From: Geoglobus sp. UBA235 | GTDB taxonomy: Archaea > Halobacteriota > Archaeoglobi > Archaeoglobales > Archaeoglobaceae | Length of the DNA: 54,082 nt | Reading direction: 5' to 3' | NCBI GenBank assembly: GCA_002494725.1 | Contig: DACG01000029.1 | Coordinates: 1 to 54,082, forward strand | Shown: positions 1 to 7,250 of the stretch, in pieces | How positions within the stretch are numbered: position 1 is the stretch's first letter | Layout: every line of letters begins with the position of its first letter | The notes under the pieces: model-generated | Database searches by the model: none | What the model was told of the DNA's origin: nothing | Seen by the model: the letters and a program-made list of their open reading frames with translations, nothing else | Program-made: the position numbers and the translations under genes

Positions 1-76
1 TAGGGAGTGTTTTAACAGGTTTAGCAAGAAGCTGAGTTATGCGAGGAGGTGGATTAGTAAATTCCTGATTGGTTAA
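1..76 (+). mobile_element. Possible C-terminal end of an insertion-sequence transposase
   Basis: An open frame enters at the window edge (codons from base 2) and stops with TAA at 74-76. Its 24 residues are basic and aromatic (RECFNRFSKK, then ARRWISKFLIG), which resembles the C-terminal end of DDE-type transposases. It lies directly before a PhzF-like gene that has lost its N-terminal half, which fits an insertion. The sequence after the stop (77-110) may hold the element's terminal repeat, but the other end is outside the window. The family cannot be named from so short a piece. Confidence 0.35.
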
Positions 77-652
77 GTTTGTTATGTCCCACACTATAAT
101 TACACCCAAGGTAAACCAGACATCCTGTGGATGTCACAGCCTGAACCTGTATTTGGAGAGAAAATTGAAGTGAAAGCCATATCCGAAGTTCTTGGCATTG
201 ATGAAAGCCATGTGGATTCAAATTTTCCTGTTCAGGAGGTTTCAACGGGACTGCCATTTATAATCGTCCACTTAAGAGGTCTTGAAGCACTCAGAAAAAT
301 CACACTATCTTCTGAGAAATATTACAGGCTTGTTGAGAATCTTGAAGCAAAGGCAATCCTTGCCTTCTCTCCTGAAACCCGTAACCCTGACAGGGATCTG
401 AGCGTGAGGGTTTTTGCTCCTTACTATGGTATCCATGAGGACCCGGCTACGGGAAGTGCAAATGGATGCCTTGCAGCTTATCTCTCAAAGTACAGATACT
501 TTGGCTCTGAGCATGTAGAGGTGAGGGTTGAACAGGGGTATGAGATAGGCAGACCGTCCTTGCTCTATCTCAGAGCTCAGGAAAGAGAGGGTAAGATTTC
601 TGTGAGGGTTGGAGGAAGGGTTGTGATGACCGCAAGGGGATTTCTGATTTAA
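77..652 (+). pseudogene. PhzF-family isomerase, C-terminal half only (probably disrupted)
   Basis: The frame holds the C-terminal half of a PhzF/diaminopimelate-epimerase-fold protein. The family signature DPATGSANG begins at base 440, followed by a short C-terminal domain ending in VVMTARGFLI. Full-length PhzF proteins have about 260-300 residues in two similar domains and carry the catalytic Glu in the N-terminal one; only about 180 residues are present here. In-frame coding continues upstream of the first ATG (131) to a stop at 74-76, and the residues just before that ATG (GKPDILW) fit the usual inter-domain strand. The gene therefore appears truncated rather than naturally short, most simply by an insertion sequence. 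Substrate unknown; probably no longer functional. Confidence 0.7.
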
Positions 653-694
653 AATCATGAAAGTTTAAATAGTGTTACAGATTAACACAAGACC

Positions 695-1480
695 ATGACC
701 GTGATGTCTCTTGAAGAAGCTGCAGAGATGGTCGAGAACGGCTCTCTTATAAGCCTCAGCGGAAACCTTCTTTTCAGAATTCCTGCAGCATTTGTTAGAG
801 AGCTTGCAAGACAGGGTAAAAGAGATCTGAGAGTCATGAAAACTGCTGGAGGGTACGATGTTGATCTTCTCTGCGGGCTTGGGTGTGCAAAAGAAGTCAT
901 AGCTGGCTTTGTATCTTTTGAGGTTTTCGGGCTTGCAAGGAATTTCAGAAAGGCAGTTGAGGAGGGAAAAGTTAAGTATTCTGAGAACACATGCTATTCT
1001 GTAATCGCTGCTTTGAGAGCTGCGGCCTACGGCATTCCATTCATCCCAATCGCAAACATAAGCAAGAGCTATTTTGTAAAGGAGAGAGGCTTCAAGTTTG
1101 TGGACAATCCCTACGGGGAGGAGAAGGTGCTTACAGTTCCTGCAATAAAGCCCGACTATGCGATTCTGCACGTTCAGAAGGCTGATGAGGAGGGGAATGC
1201 TCTTATCTACGGTCCATGGTTTGAGGACGTTCTGATGGCAAGAGCAGCCGAGAACATAATTCTGACAACGGAGATGATTGTACCGACTGAAGAGCTCAGA
1301 AGGGAGATAGATGCAGTCTGGATTCCAAAGCTGAAGGTTAAGGCTGTTGTTGAGGTTAAGAAGGGAGCATACCCTGGAGCATGCCCGCCCTACTACGACA
1401 TGGACTTTGATATGATGGAGAGGTATGCAAGTCTTGATGAGGAGGGGCTGAAAAACCACATATGGGAGGTGAGACCGTGA
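695..1480 (+). CDS. CoA-transferase family subunit A (glutaconate CoA-transferase / IpdA-like)
   Basis: The 261-residue protein is a family I CoA-transferase alpha subunit, similar in layout to glutaconate CoA-transferase subunit A and to actinobacterial IpdA. Visible family features are the N-terminal segment with a Gly/Ser-rich turn (SLISLSGN), the SENTCYSV segment near residues 97-104, and the run ALRAAAYGIPFIPI, which matches the conserved ALR-AGA-GVPF-P region. The next gene encodes the beta subunit, so the product should be a heteromeric enzyme acting on acyl-CoA esters. An A/T-rich TATA-like box (662-670) about 28 bases before the ATG suggests a leaderless transcript. Substrate is unknown; a ring-opening or dicarboxylic acyl-CoA role is possible. 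Confidence 0.82.
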   Translation: MTVMSLEEAAEMVENGSLISLSGNLLFRIPAAFVRELARQGKRDLRVMKTAGGYDVDLLCGLGCAKEVIAGFVSFEVFGLARNFRKAVEEGKVKYSENTCYSVIAALRAAAYGIPFIPIANISKSYFVKERGFKFVDNPYGEEKVLTVPAIKPDYAILHVQKADEEGNALIYGPWFEDVLMARAAENIILTTEMIVPTEELRREIDAVWIPKLKVKAVVEVKKGAYPGACPPYYDMDFDMMERYASLDEEGLKNHIWEVRP

Positions 1481-2190
1481 ATCTGCTTGAAAGATCCAAT
1501 TACATGATTTCAGCCATGGCAAGATTGTTAAAAGATGCCGACTCGGCTTTCATGGGGGTTGCCAGCTTTCTGCCGTTTCTCGCCATAGCAATAGCAAAGA
1601 GGCTTTACAATCCAGATTTGATATGGTACTCCATTGTTGGATTCAACCCAAATCCCTACAGAATGCCCATGTCAACTGTTCATCCTCTCATAGCCAAATA
1701 CTGTGATGCAAAGCTTCAATTGGCTGAGCTTTTTGACATATCTGCGAGGGGAGAGCTTGATGTCGTTTTTCTTGCAGGAGCTCAGATTGACTCAAGAGGA
1801 TATCTGAACAACAGCCATGTTTACATTGGAGAGAAGAGGGTTCAGTTTCCCGGAGGGGCTGGAGGAGCTTTACTGCATGCAACAGCCAGAAGACCAGTAG
1901 TATGGCAGGGAAAGCATGATCCAAGAATTTTTGTAAAGGAGGTGCAGAGGATAACTGCAGCAGGAAAACCTTACAGAGTATTCTCACCTCTCTGCATTTT
2001 CAGACTTGATGAAAGCCTTGGAAGACTGGTGGTTGAACACATCCACCCCTGGTCGAGCTATGAGGAGATCAGAGAGAAAACCGGCTTTGAGGTAAACGAT
2101 GCTCCTCCAACCCCTGAGCCAAGTGATGAGGAGATAAAGATCATAGAGGAGCTTGACCCAAAAGGGATAAGGAAACTTGTTTTGCAGTAA
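1477..2190 (+). CDS. CoA-transferase family subunit B (glutaconate CoA-transferase / IpdB-like)
   Basis: Beta subunit of the pair, 238 residues from GTG 1477, which overlaps the preceding stop as GTGA and sits 5 bases after a GGAGGTGAG ribosome binding site; an in-frame ATG at 1462 lacks such a site. Family marks are the PNPYRMP segment, GAQIDSRGYLN and a glycine-rich FPGGAGGA loop. In true CoA-transferases the beta subunit carries the nucleophilic Glu in an E-S/N-G motif after the first helix; here the corresponding stretch reads IWYSIVGF with no Glu. The pair may therefore act as a hydrolase, as IpdAB does, rather than as a transferase. The alignment behind this is by eye. Confidence 0.8.
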   Translation: MNLLERSNYMISAMARLLKDADSAFMGVASFLPFLAIAIAKRLYNPDLIWYSIVGFNPNPYRMPMSTVHPLIAKYCDAKLQLAELFDISARGELDVVFLAGAQIDSRGYLNNSHVYIGEKRVQFPGGAGGALLHATARRPVVWQGKHDPRIFVKEVQRITAAGKPYRVFSPLCIFRLDESLGRLVVEHIHPWSSYEEIREKTGFEVNDAPPTPEPSDEEIKIIEELDPKGIRKLVLQ

Positions 2191-2269
2191 TTGAAATCAT
2201 TCCGCTTCTCCCTATTTTTCCGAAGATGAAATTAGTTATGATCGCGAATCTAAGGAGTACAGAGATCTC

Positions 2270-2935
2270 TCACACCAGTCCCAAAAACTCAAGAGCTTCA
2301 ACAACACCATCTCCATTGGGCCTTGAGGTAACGATGTCAGCAACTTCTTTGAGCTTTGAATGAGCATTTGCAACAGCCACACCGATTCCCGCAACCTCAA
2401 AAAGCTCCACGTCATTCTCAGAGTCTCCAATTGCAACAAAGCTTTCTGCATCAATCCCTATGCTCTCAGCAATGAACTTCAAAGCCTCTCCCTTGCTGAC
2501 AGCGTCGTCAATTATGTGATACGCAAAGCCGGAATCAATCAGCCTTACTCCATAATCCCGAAGAATTTCTTCGGCTTCCTCCTTTCTGAATGTTCTTCTC
2601 AGACATATTTCAGCCTTTCGATAGCTGTCATCAAGAAGAATTACATCAAATCTCTCCTTTAATGCCTCCAAAGCTCTGTAGCACTTTTCCTTATTCCCGA
2701 GAACTATATCATCTCCATCATACTCAAATCTCACAACCCCTCCATTCTCGCAGATGACTATATCCGATACACCGATGAGCTTCGCTGCAGTCCTTGCAAA
2801 GCACGATATGTTTCCGGTGGCAAGAACCACAGGAATCTCAAGTCTTCTGAGAGCCTCAACTGCCCTGCAGTTAAGACTCCTCTTTCTGTCAGTGAGTGTG
2901 CCATCTATGTCTACTGCAACAGCCCTTATTTCCAT
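2270..2935 (-). CDS. Archaeal phosphoglycolate phosphatase (HAD superfamily)
   Basis: HAD-superfamily phosphatase of the Cof/archaeal PGP type, expected to hydrolyse 2-phosphoglycolate to glycolate. Motif I is DIDGTLTD near residue 9 (two Asp), motif II is the Thr in ATGN, motif III the Lys of SKGEAL, and motif IV GDSENDVELF with acidic residues that bind Mg2+. The region between motifs II and III is a C2-type cap. Length is 221 residues, normal for the family. The start is set at ATG 2935 (MEIRAVAVDIDG); an upstream in-frame Met at 2953 would fall inside the promoter. A TATA-like box at 2950-2964 lies about 22 bases before the ATG and is apparently shared with the divergent MtrH-like gene. 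Confidence 0.85.
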   Translation of the reverse strand: MEIRAVAVDIDGTLTDRKRSLNCRAVEALRRLEIPVVLATGNISCFARTAAKLIGVSDIVICENGGVVRFEYDGDDIVLGNKEKCYRALEALKERFDVILLDDSYRKAEICLRRTFRKEEAEEILRDYGVRLIDSGFAYHIIDDAVSKGEALKFIAESIGIDAESFVAIGDSENDVELFEVAGIGVAVANAHSKLKEVADIVTSRPNGDGVVEALEFLGLV

Positions 2936-2949
2936 GTGAAAACCGAAAT

Positions 2950-2964
2950 GCATAATAATTTTAA
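2950..2964. promoter_or_regulatory. Shared bidirectional TATA region
   Basis: The 44 bases between the two divergent starts (2935 minus, 2980 plus) contain a single A/T-rich block, ATAATAATTTTAAT, centred about 22 bases from each start codon. It reads as a TATA box on both strands, so both genes would be transcribed as leaderless mRNAs from one element. No BRE assignment is attempted. Confidence 0.5.
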
Positions 2965-2979
2965 TCTTCCGCTTTACCC

Positions 2980-3816
2980 ATGGCCTGGCCTGATTTCAGC
3001 AGAACTGTGCTCATCGGAAGCATCTTCTATTCCCGTCATAAAATTGTTGAGAATCACAGCAAAGGAATTTTCGACAGAGAAAAAGCTGAGGAGCTGATAT
3101 CCAAGCAGGAAGAGCTGTCAGATAGCTACGGGATAGAGGGTATTCTGGATGTTGTTGCTGAAACGGGAGAGGCCATTGTGAAATACATAGAGTTTGTTGC
3201 AGATGTGACAGACAGGCCATTCATTCTTGACGGATACCTTGAAGCAAGACTCAGGGGAATAGAGTATGTCAGGGAACATGGGATTTCCGATAAGGTGATA
3301 TACAACTCCATAAACCCGATAAACACAAAAGAAGAGATTGAAGCCCTCAAAACATCAGGGATAAGGAATGCAGTGGTTTTTGATTACGATCCCTCATATA
3401 CGTCTCCAAGCAGGAGAATACTTCTTCTCTCAGGTGATGGAAAAAAGGAAGGACTGGTTCCAAGAGCAAGAAAGCTCGGAATCGAGAACGTGATGATTGA
3501 CGTTGTGCCAACAGACATAAAGAGTCTTGGAGAGGTAATAGAGACCCTTTTGCTTGTAAAGTCCACATATCCATTTCCCGCAGGATGCGGTCCAGCAAAT
3601 GTCAGCTACTACATGGCAGACTACCTGAAGGAGGAGCTTGACACAAGGATTCTCGTCAGCAGCGTTGACAGTGTTGCCCAGCTTTTCAGTGACTTTATAT
3701 TCTACGGGCCAATTGAGAGGGCTGAAATTGCTTTTCAGAGTGCGTACGTAGTTGAGGAGGTCAAGGAGGGCCTGAGCATGAAACTGCATGAGTTCATAGG
3801 TGAGAGATATGATTGA
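2980..3816 (+). CDS. MtrH-family methyltransferase (tetrahydromethanopterin S-methyltransferase subunit H-like)
   Basis: The 278-residue protein is homologous to MtrH, the subunit that moves the methyl group between methyl-tetrahydromethanopterin and a corrinoid protein. Matches to MtrH include GSIFYSRHKIVE at the start, EAIVKYIEFVADVTDRPF, SDKVIYNSIN, a VKSTYPFPAGCGPANVS segment near residue 202 and a closing FIFYGPIERAEIAF. It is slightly shorter than canonical MtrH (about 310 residues). No MtrA-G genes accompany it, so it is not part of the energy-conserving Mtr complex; it more likely serves a soluble methyltransferase system feeding or draining the methyl branch of the C1 pathway. The next gene overlaps its stop and is presumably its partner. 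No corrinoid protein is encoded nearby. Confidence 0.82.
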   Translation: MAWPDFSRTVLIGSIFYSRHKIVENHSKGIFDREKAEELISKQEELSDSYGIEGILDVVAETGEAIVKYIEFVADVTDRPFILDGYLEARLRGIEYVREHGISDKVIYNSINPINTKEEIEALKTSGIRNAVVFDYDPSYTSPSRRILLLSGDGKKEGLVPRARKLGIENVMIDVVPTDIKSLGEVIETLLLVKSTYPFPAGCGPANVSYYMADYLKEELDTRILVSSVDSVAQLFSDFIFYGPIERAEIAFQSAYVVEEVKEGLSMKLHEFIGERYD

Positions 3817-5269
3817 AGAGATTGCCGAAAATGGACTGAGACTTCAGAGGGAGTCTGTAAGAGCTATTGAAAGACACAGATTTGATGAGTTCAAATTTGA
3901 TCATGCTGAAAGTTTTGTCAGAGCTGTGGAGGAGATGAAATCTCTGGAAGGGCAGAGCGATGAGGCATTTCAGCTTTACAGGATGTCGCTGCTTGTTCAT
4001 TACAGAACCCTGAAATCTCTTTCAGACACCATAAAGCCATTTGAATCCGCATTTCTTGAGTGGATGCAGACTCCCGTGGCATTTGAGAGACTGAAGGAAA
4101 TTGACAGCTCTTTCAAAGAGGGTGTGGAAGCTCTTGCAAGAACAGTTGATGAAAGTGATGAAATAATCGGAATTGAGGCAATGAGACTGGCAAACGGATT
4201 CTACGGTGTGACCTCTGCAAAGGACTTTGCAGCAATTCCCGGGTCAACCCTGAGTGTTCTTGCCAGAGTAGCTGAGTGGGCCGGCATTGACAGGGAGCAT
4301 GCAAAAACGATTCTTGCAAGCAAGTCATGGGGATTGCTCACGTCCTATGTTTTTGGCGACATGTTTCTGCTCGTTCTGAGAGAAACAGGCAGCATCCAGA
4401 AGGCCCTGGAAGCTGAGAAAAAAGCTCTAAGGAGAATGCTGATCGAACCCGTGGGGATGCAGGTCAGCATAATGAGGTCGTTCGGTTTTCAGTCATTCAG
4501 GCCTGAGGACTACTATCAGAGATACACGAAGGAGTTCACACCCTACATCGATGCAGCTTTCAGAGAGGGTGTTCATCCTGCCAATATTGTGGTTCTGCCA
4601 ACCCATGTGGGAGATATTGGCCATCACATCGGCTGGCAGTACTACAGCATATGCAGGGATGAAATGAACATGGACGTATTAAGAACCCACTACATGCTTC
4701 TTGAAAAAAACATGCAGAGTGCAATAGAAAATGGATCTGTAAAAACCATATTCGATCTTTCCACATTTTTCACAGGTATTTCTGCGGCATTCATCTACAG
4801 ACTGCTCAGCGATGAGGGGTTCACAGCAAACATGCTAACAAGACTCTTCACAGAAAGATTCTATCACGGTGTCATGGCAGATCAGTTTGACAGGTACATA
4901 GTCAGAGAGCTGCATGTAAATGATTTTCTTGACTTTGCCGCAAGAGGTGAGAGGATAGGCAGAAGTGGATGGAAAATAAAGGGATATGAAATAGATTTCT
5001 CTCCAGTTGAAGAATCAGAGTACCTGAATTCAGGAGAACTCTACGCATTTCCATTCTGCAACTCTGCAACCAGATTTGCATCTCTGATGAAGTTCATTGA
5101 CATGCCATGCCTGCTTGCCCCAGAACCGCCCAGCATCACGGTTATGGTAAACGCAATTGCCCTGAATCCAGAAAGAGCATTTGCACCTGTAAATCTGTGC
5201 AAGGGATGTGCAACTGCTGAAATTCAGCCGGCAAGGTGCATGCTCTGCAAGGCTCAGGATGTGATCTGA
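3809..5269 (+). CDS. Uncharacterised protein coupled to the MtrH-like gene; C-terminal CxxC pair
   Basis: I do not recognise this 486-residue protein. It is soluble, largely helical in appearance, with a His/Gly-rich stretch THVGDIGHHIG at residues 265-275 and a C-terminal four-Cys motif CKGC (464-467) and CMLC (477-480) that could bind zinc or an Fe-S cluster. The start at ATG 3809 overlaps the MtrH-like stop (ATGATTGA) and has AGGTGAG 4-5 bases upstream, so translational coupling is likely; a GTG at 3800 is a weaker alternative. The tight coupling suggests a partner in methyl transfer, for example a methyl donor or acceptor specificity protein. That function is inferred from context only. 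Confidence 0.75.
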   Translation: MIEEIAENGLRLQRESVRAIERHRFDEFKFDHAESFVRAVEEMKSLEGQSDEAFQLYRMSLLVHYRTLKSLSDTIKPFESAFLEWMQTPVAFERLKEIDSSFKEGVEALARTVDESDEIIGIEAMRLANGFYGVTSAKDFAAIPGSTLSVLARVAEWAGIDREHAKTILASKSWGLLTSYVFGDMFLLVLRETGSIQKALEAEKKALRRMLIEPVGMQVSIMRSFGFQSFRPEDYYQRYTKEFTPYIDAAFREGVHPANIVVLPTHVGDIGHHIGWQYYSICRDEMNMDVLRTHYMLLEKNMQSAIENGSVKTIFDLSTFFTGISAAFIYRLLSDEGFTANMLTRLFTERFYHGVMADQFDRYIVRELHVNDFLDFAARGERIGRSGWKIKGYEIDFSPVEESEYLNSGELYAFPFCNSATRFASLMKFIDMPCLLAPEPPSITVMVNAIALNPERAFAPVNLCKGCATAEIQPARCMLCKAQDVI

Positions 5270-5303
5270 AAAACTTTTATTTTTTGCCAGCCGGAAATGG
5301 ATC

Positions 5304-5708
5304 ATGGAAAAGGAGAGAATCCTCAGGATGTTTGAGAGCGAGTGCAGCGAAAGAGTGTTCTGGATCTCAACATGCGATGATCTTCCGCATCTTGCTCCTG
5401 TCTGTTTTTTGAGGTATTTAGATGGCAAGATAGTTGTTGCTTACAACTTCATAAAAAAGACTGCAAAAAATGTTGACAAAACCGGAAAGGCGAGTATAGG
5501 ATTTGCTGAAAAGGGAGAGAAGGGATTTTACGGATATCTGGTGAAAGGGAGGGCATGGATGGATTATGAGGGCAGGTTTTACAGGGAGATAAAGAGATTT
5601 GTTGAGGAGAAATCGAAAGGAAAAAGAAGTCCGAAAGGAGCACTTGTTATTGAGGCTGATGAGATCTACTCTCTCAGCCCGGGGGAAGGTAAGAAGAGAC
5701 TGTACTGA
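5304..5708 (+). CDS. Pyridoxamine 5'-phosphate oxidase-related FMN/F420-binding split-barrel protein
   Basis: A 134-residue single-domain protein of the split beta-barrel flavin-binding superfamily. The order of segments is typical: a first strand VFWISTCDDLPHLAPV, then LDGKIVVAYN, a KTAKNVDKTGKASIGF helix-strand unit that binds the cofactor phosphate, and a late GYLVKGRAWM strand. Members bind FMN, F420 or haem and act as small oxidoreductases; the substrate here cannot be told. A TATA-like element at 5272-5283 (CTTTTATTTT) is placed about 26 bases before ATG 5304, so the gene seems to have its own leaderless promoter. Confidence 0.75.
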   Translation: MEKERILRMFESECSERVFWISTCDDLPHLAPVCFLRYLDGKIVVAYNFIKKTAKNVDKTGKASIGFAEKGEKGFYGYLVKGRAWMDYEGRFYREIKRFVEEKSKGKRSPKGALVIEADEIYSLSPGEGKKRLY

Positions 5709-5758
5709 CCGAAGTACTTAGGGGATACAGTTATCTTGATCCGGACTTATTTTTTAAC

Positions 5759-6328
5759 GTGAGCCAGAATGGATTTGAAATTGACTTCTGCAGACACTGC
5801 AGGAACTCCCTGTTCAATCTGAAATCTCTTGAAGATGATATCGCGTCTACAGTCTCTCACTCTTCCCATACGGCAAAGAAAAGTCATGAAAAAATAAAGG
5901 CAGGTTTCTCAGCATGTCCGAATGCATGTGCATCCCCTCAGATAAGGGATTTCGGAGTTATTGCATTCATCGTCCCAGAACTCATTCCGGAGAAGTGCGT
6001 ATCATGCGGTAAATGCCATGAGGCCTGCAGGGAAAAAGCATTGGAATTTAAAACTCATCCGGAATTCAATGACAGATGCATTGGGTGTGGGGATTGCATG
6101 AGGGCATGCGAGCATCAGGCCATAAAGGGAAAGGTGAGATTCAGACTGCTTGCAGGTGGCAGGCTTGGAAGGCATCCCGAGTTTGCTCAGATTTTCATGA
6201 TAACAGATGACCCATCTGACATAAAAAAAGCATTCGAGAGTGTTGTTGAGATTTCTGAAAAGCATGGAAAGAGATTCAGTCACATAGAAGGATGTGTTGA
6301 CCTGCTTTATTCCATGCTGGAGGAGTGA
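5759..6328 (+). CDS. Small sulfite-reductase-like siroheme/[4Fe-4S] protein with ferredoxin domain
   Basis: The 189-residue protein combines a sulfite/nitrite-reductase [4Fe-4S]-siroheme segment (FCRHCRNSL at residues 10-18 and CPNACASPQIRDFG from residue 53) with two ferredoxin motifs, CVSCGKCHEAC and CIGCGDCMRAC. This is the layout of the small group I dissimilatory-type sulfite reductase-like proteins of methanogens and Archaeoglobales, whose function is not settled. The usual first cluster motif C-x5-C is incomplete: the second Cys aligns with C11, but the first falls on Gly5. GTG 5759 is the first possible start; the frame is open upstream to 5693 without any ATG, GTG or TTG, and those codons read like protein. 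A shortened N-terminus or miscalled start is possible. Confidence 0.75.
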   Translation: MSQNGFEIDFCRHCRNSLFNLKSLEDDIASTVSHSSHTAKKSHEKIKAGFSACPNACASPQIRDFGVIAFIVPELIPEKCVSCGKCHEACREKALEFKTHPEFNDRCIGCGDCMRACEHQAIKGKVRFRLLAGGRLGRHPEFAQIFMITDDPSDIKKAFESVVEISEKHGKRFSHIEGCVDLLYSMLEE

Positions 6329-6358
6329 GTTTTTAAGCCGTGCTGCATTTCAGCCCCC

Positions 6359-7186
6359 ATGATCATTGTAACCGATAACCACATGCACCTCTACAACCAT
6401 CTCAGGCTTAAAGCTGTAAGGCAGTTCAGACAGGCTGGAGGGACTCACGTTCTCCTCGTATCTCTTCTGAGTCATCACTACGGAATTTTTCCTTCAAGCG
6501 GGAAGGACTTCAGAAAAATTTTCGACGAGCACATAAGGCTTGTTGAGAAGGCTAACCAAATAGCCAGATCCTATGCTGTTCTCTCAGTCCATCCGGCTGA
6601 GATAACGATTCTTGCAAAGAAATGGGGGGCCGACAGAGCAGCAGAGATAATGAAGGAGGCTCTTGATATTGCAGGAGAATATGTTGCTGATGGAAAGGCT
6701 GTTGCAATAAAATCAGGGAGACCTCACTACTGTGTGAGCGAGTACATATGGAGGCTTAGCAATGAGGTGATGTTGCATGCATTTCAGGTTGCAAGAGAGA
6801 CAGGGTGCGCTGTACAGATTCACACAGAGAGCTACACAAAAGAGGGGATGGATGAGATAGCAAGGATCGCAGATAAAGCCGGACTGAAAAGAGAAAAGGT
6901 GGTAAAACACTTCTCACCTCCCCAAATTGATGAATTCTCAGAAATGGGTCTTTTTCCATCTGTCATTGCAATTGGCGAGAATGTTGTGAAGGCTGCAAAG
7001 CAGGGTACCAGATTTGTGGTTGAAACGGATTACATAGATGACAGAGAAAGGCCCGGAAGCGTTCTTGGTCCCAAAACGGTTCCGAGAAAGATAAAAGAGC
7101 TCCTGAACATGGGATTTGATGAAGATGTTGTCATGAAAATCTGCAAAGATAACATCGAAAGGCTTTACGGTATAGAGCTTGAGTGA
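6359..7186 (+). CDS. TatD-related metal-dependent hydrolase
   Basis: A 275-residue amidohydrolase-fold protein of the archaeal TatD-related group. Metal ligands expected for the family are visible: H-x-H in DNHMHLY near the N-terminus, VHPAEI, the His in QIHTES, VVKHFSP and the late Asp in VVETDYIDD. TatD proteins are Mg2+-dependent 3'-5' exonucleases, but this branch diverges and its substrate is unknown. A TATA-like GAGTTTTTAAG lies about 27 bases before ATG 6359, so it is probably transcribed alone as a leaderless mRNA. Confidence 0.72.
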   Translation: MIIVTDNHMHLYNHLRLKAVRQFRQAGGTHVLLVSLLSHHYGIFPSSGKDFRKIFDEHIRLVEKANQIARSYAVLSVHPAEITILAKKWGADRAAEIMKEALDIAGEYVADGKAVAIKSGRPHYCVSEYIWRLSNEVMLHAFQVARETGCAVQIHTESYTKEGMDEIARIADKAGLKREKVVKHFSPPQIDEFSEMGLFPSVIAIGENVVKAAKQGTRFVVETDYIDDRERPGSVLGPKTVPRKIKELLNMGFDEDVVMKICKDNIERLYGIELE

Positions 7187-7210
7187 TCGGAAGTTAGGTA
7201 GACCGAAACA

Positions 7211-7220
7211 TTTATAAATT
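7211..7220 (+). promoter_or_regulatory. TATA box of the FTR1-family gene
   Basis: The block TTTATAAATT is a near-consensus archaeal TATA box. Its centre is about 27 bases before GTG 7242 and 36 before ATG 7251, so transcription should begin near 7242. Confidence 0.6.
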
Positions 7221-7250
7221 TTCGGGCATCCTAAATTAACGGTGTTAAGC

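Noticed and set aside
665..1522. Long open frame of 285 codons on the minus strand
   Set aside because: It lies wholly opposite the CoA-transferase alpha gene, has poor, Cys/Leu/Ser-rich composition and no recognisable domain; the plus strand has clear family motifs.
4598..4636. Possible corrinoid-binding D-x-H-x-x-G motif in the unknown protein beside MtrH
   Set aside because: The segment reads THVGDIGHHIG, with His at the wrong spacing after Asp, and the G-x-G partner motifs are not seen.
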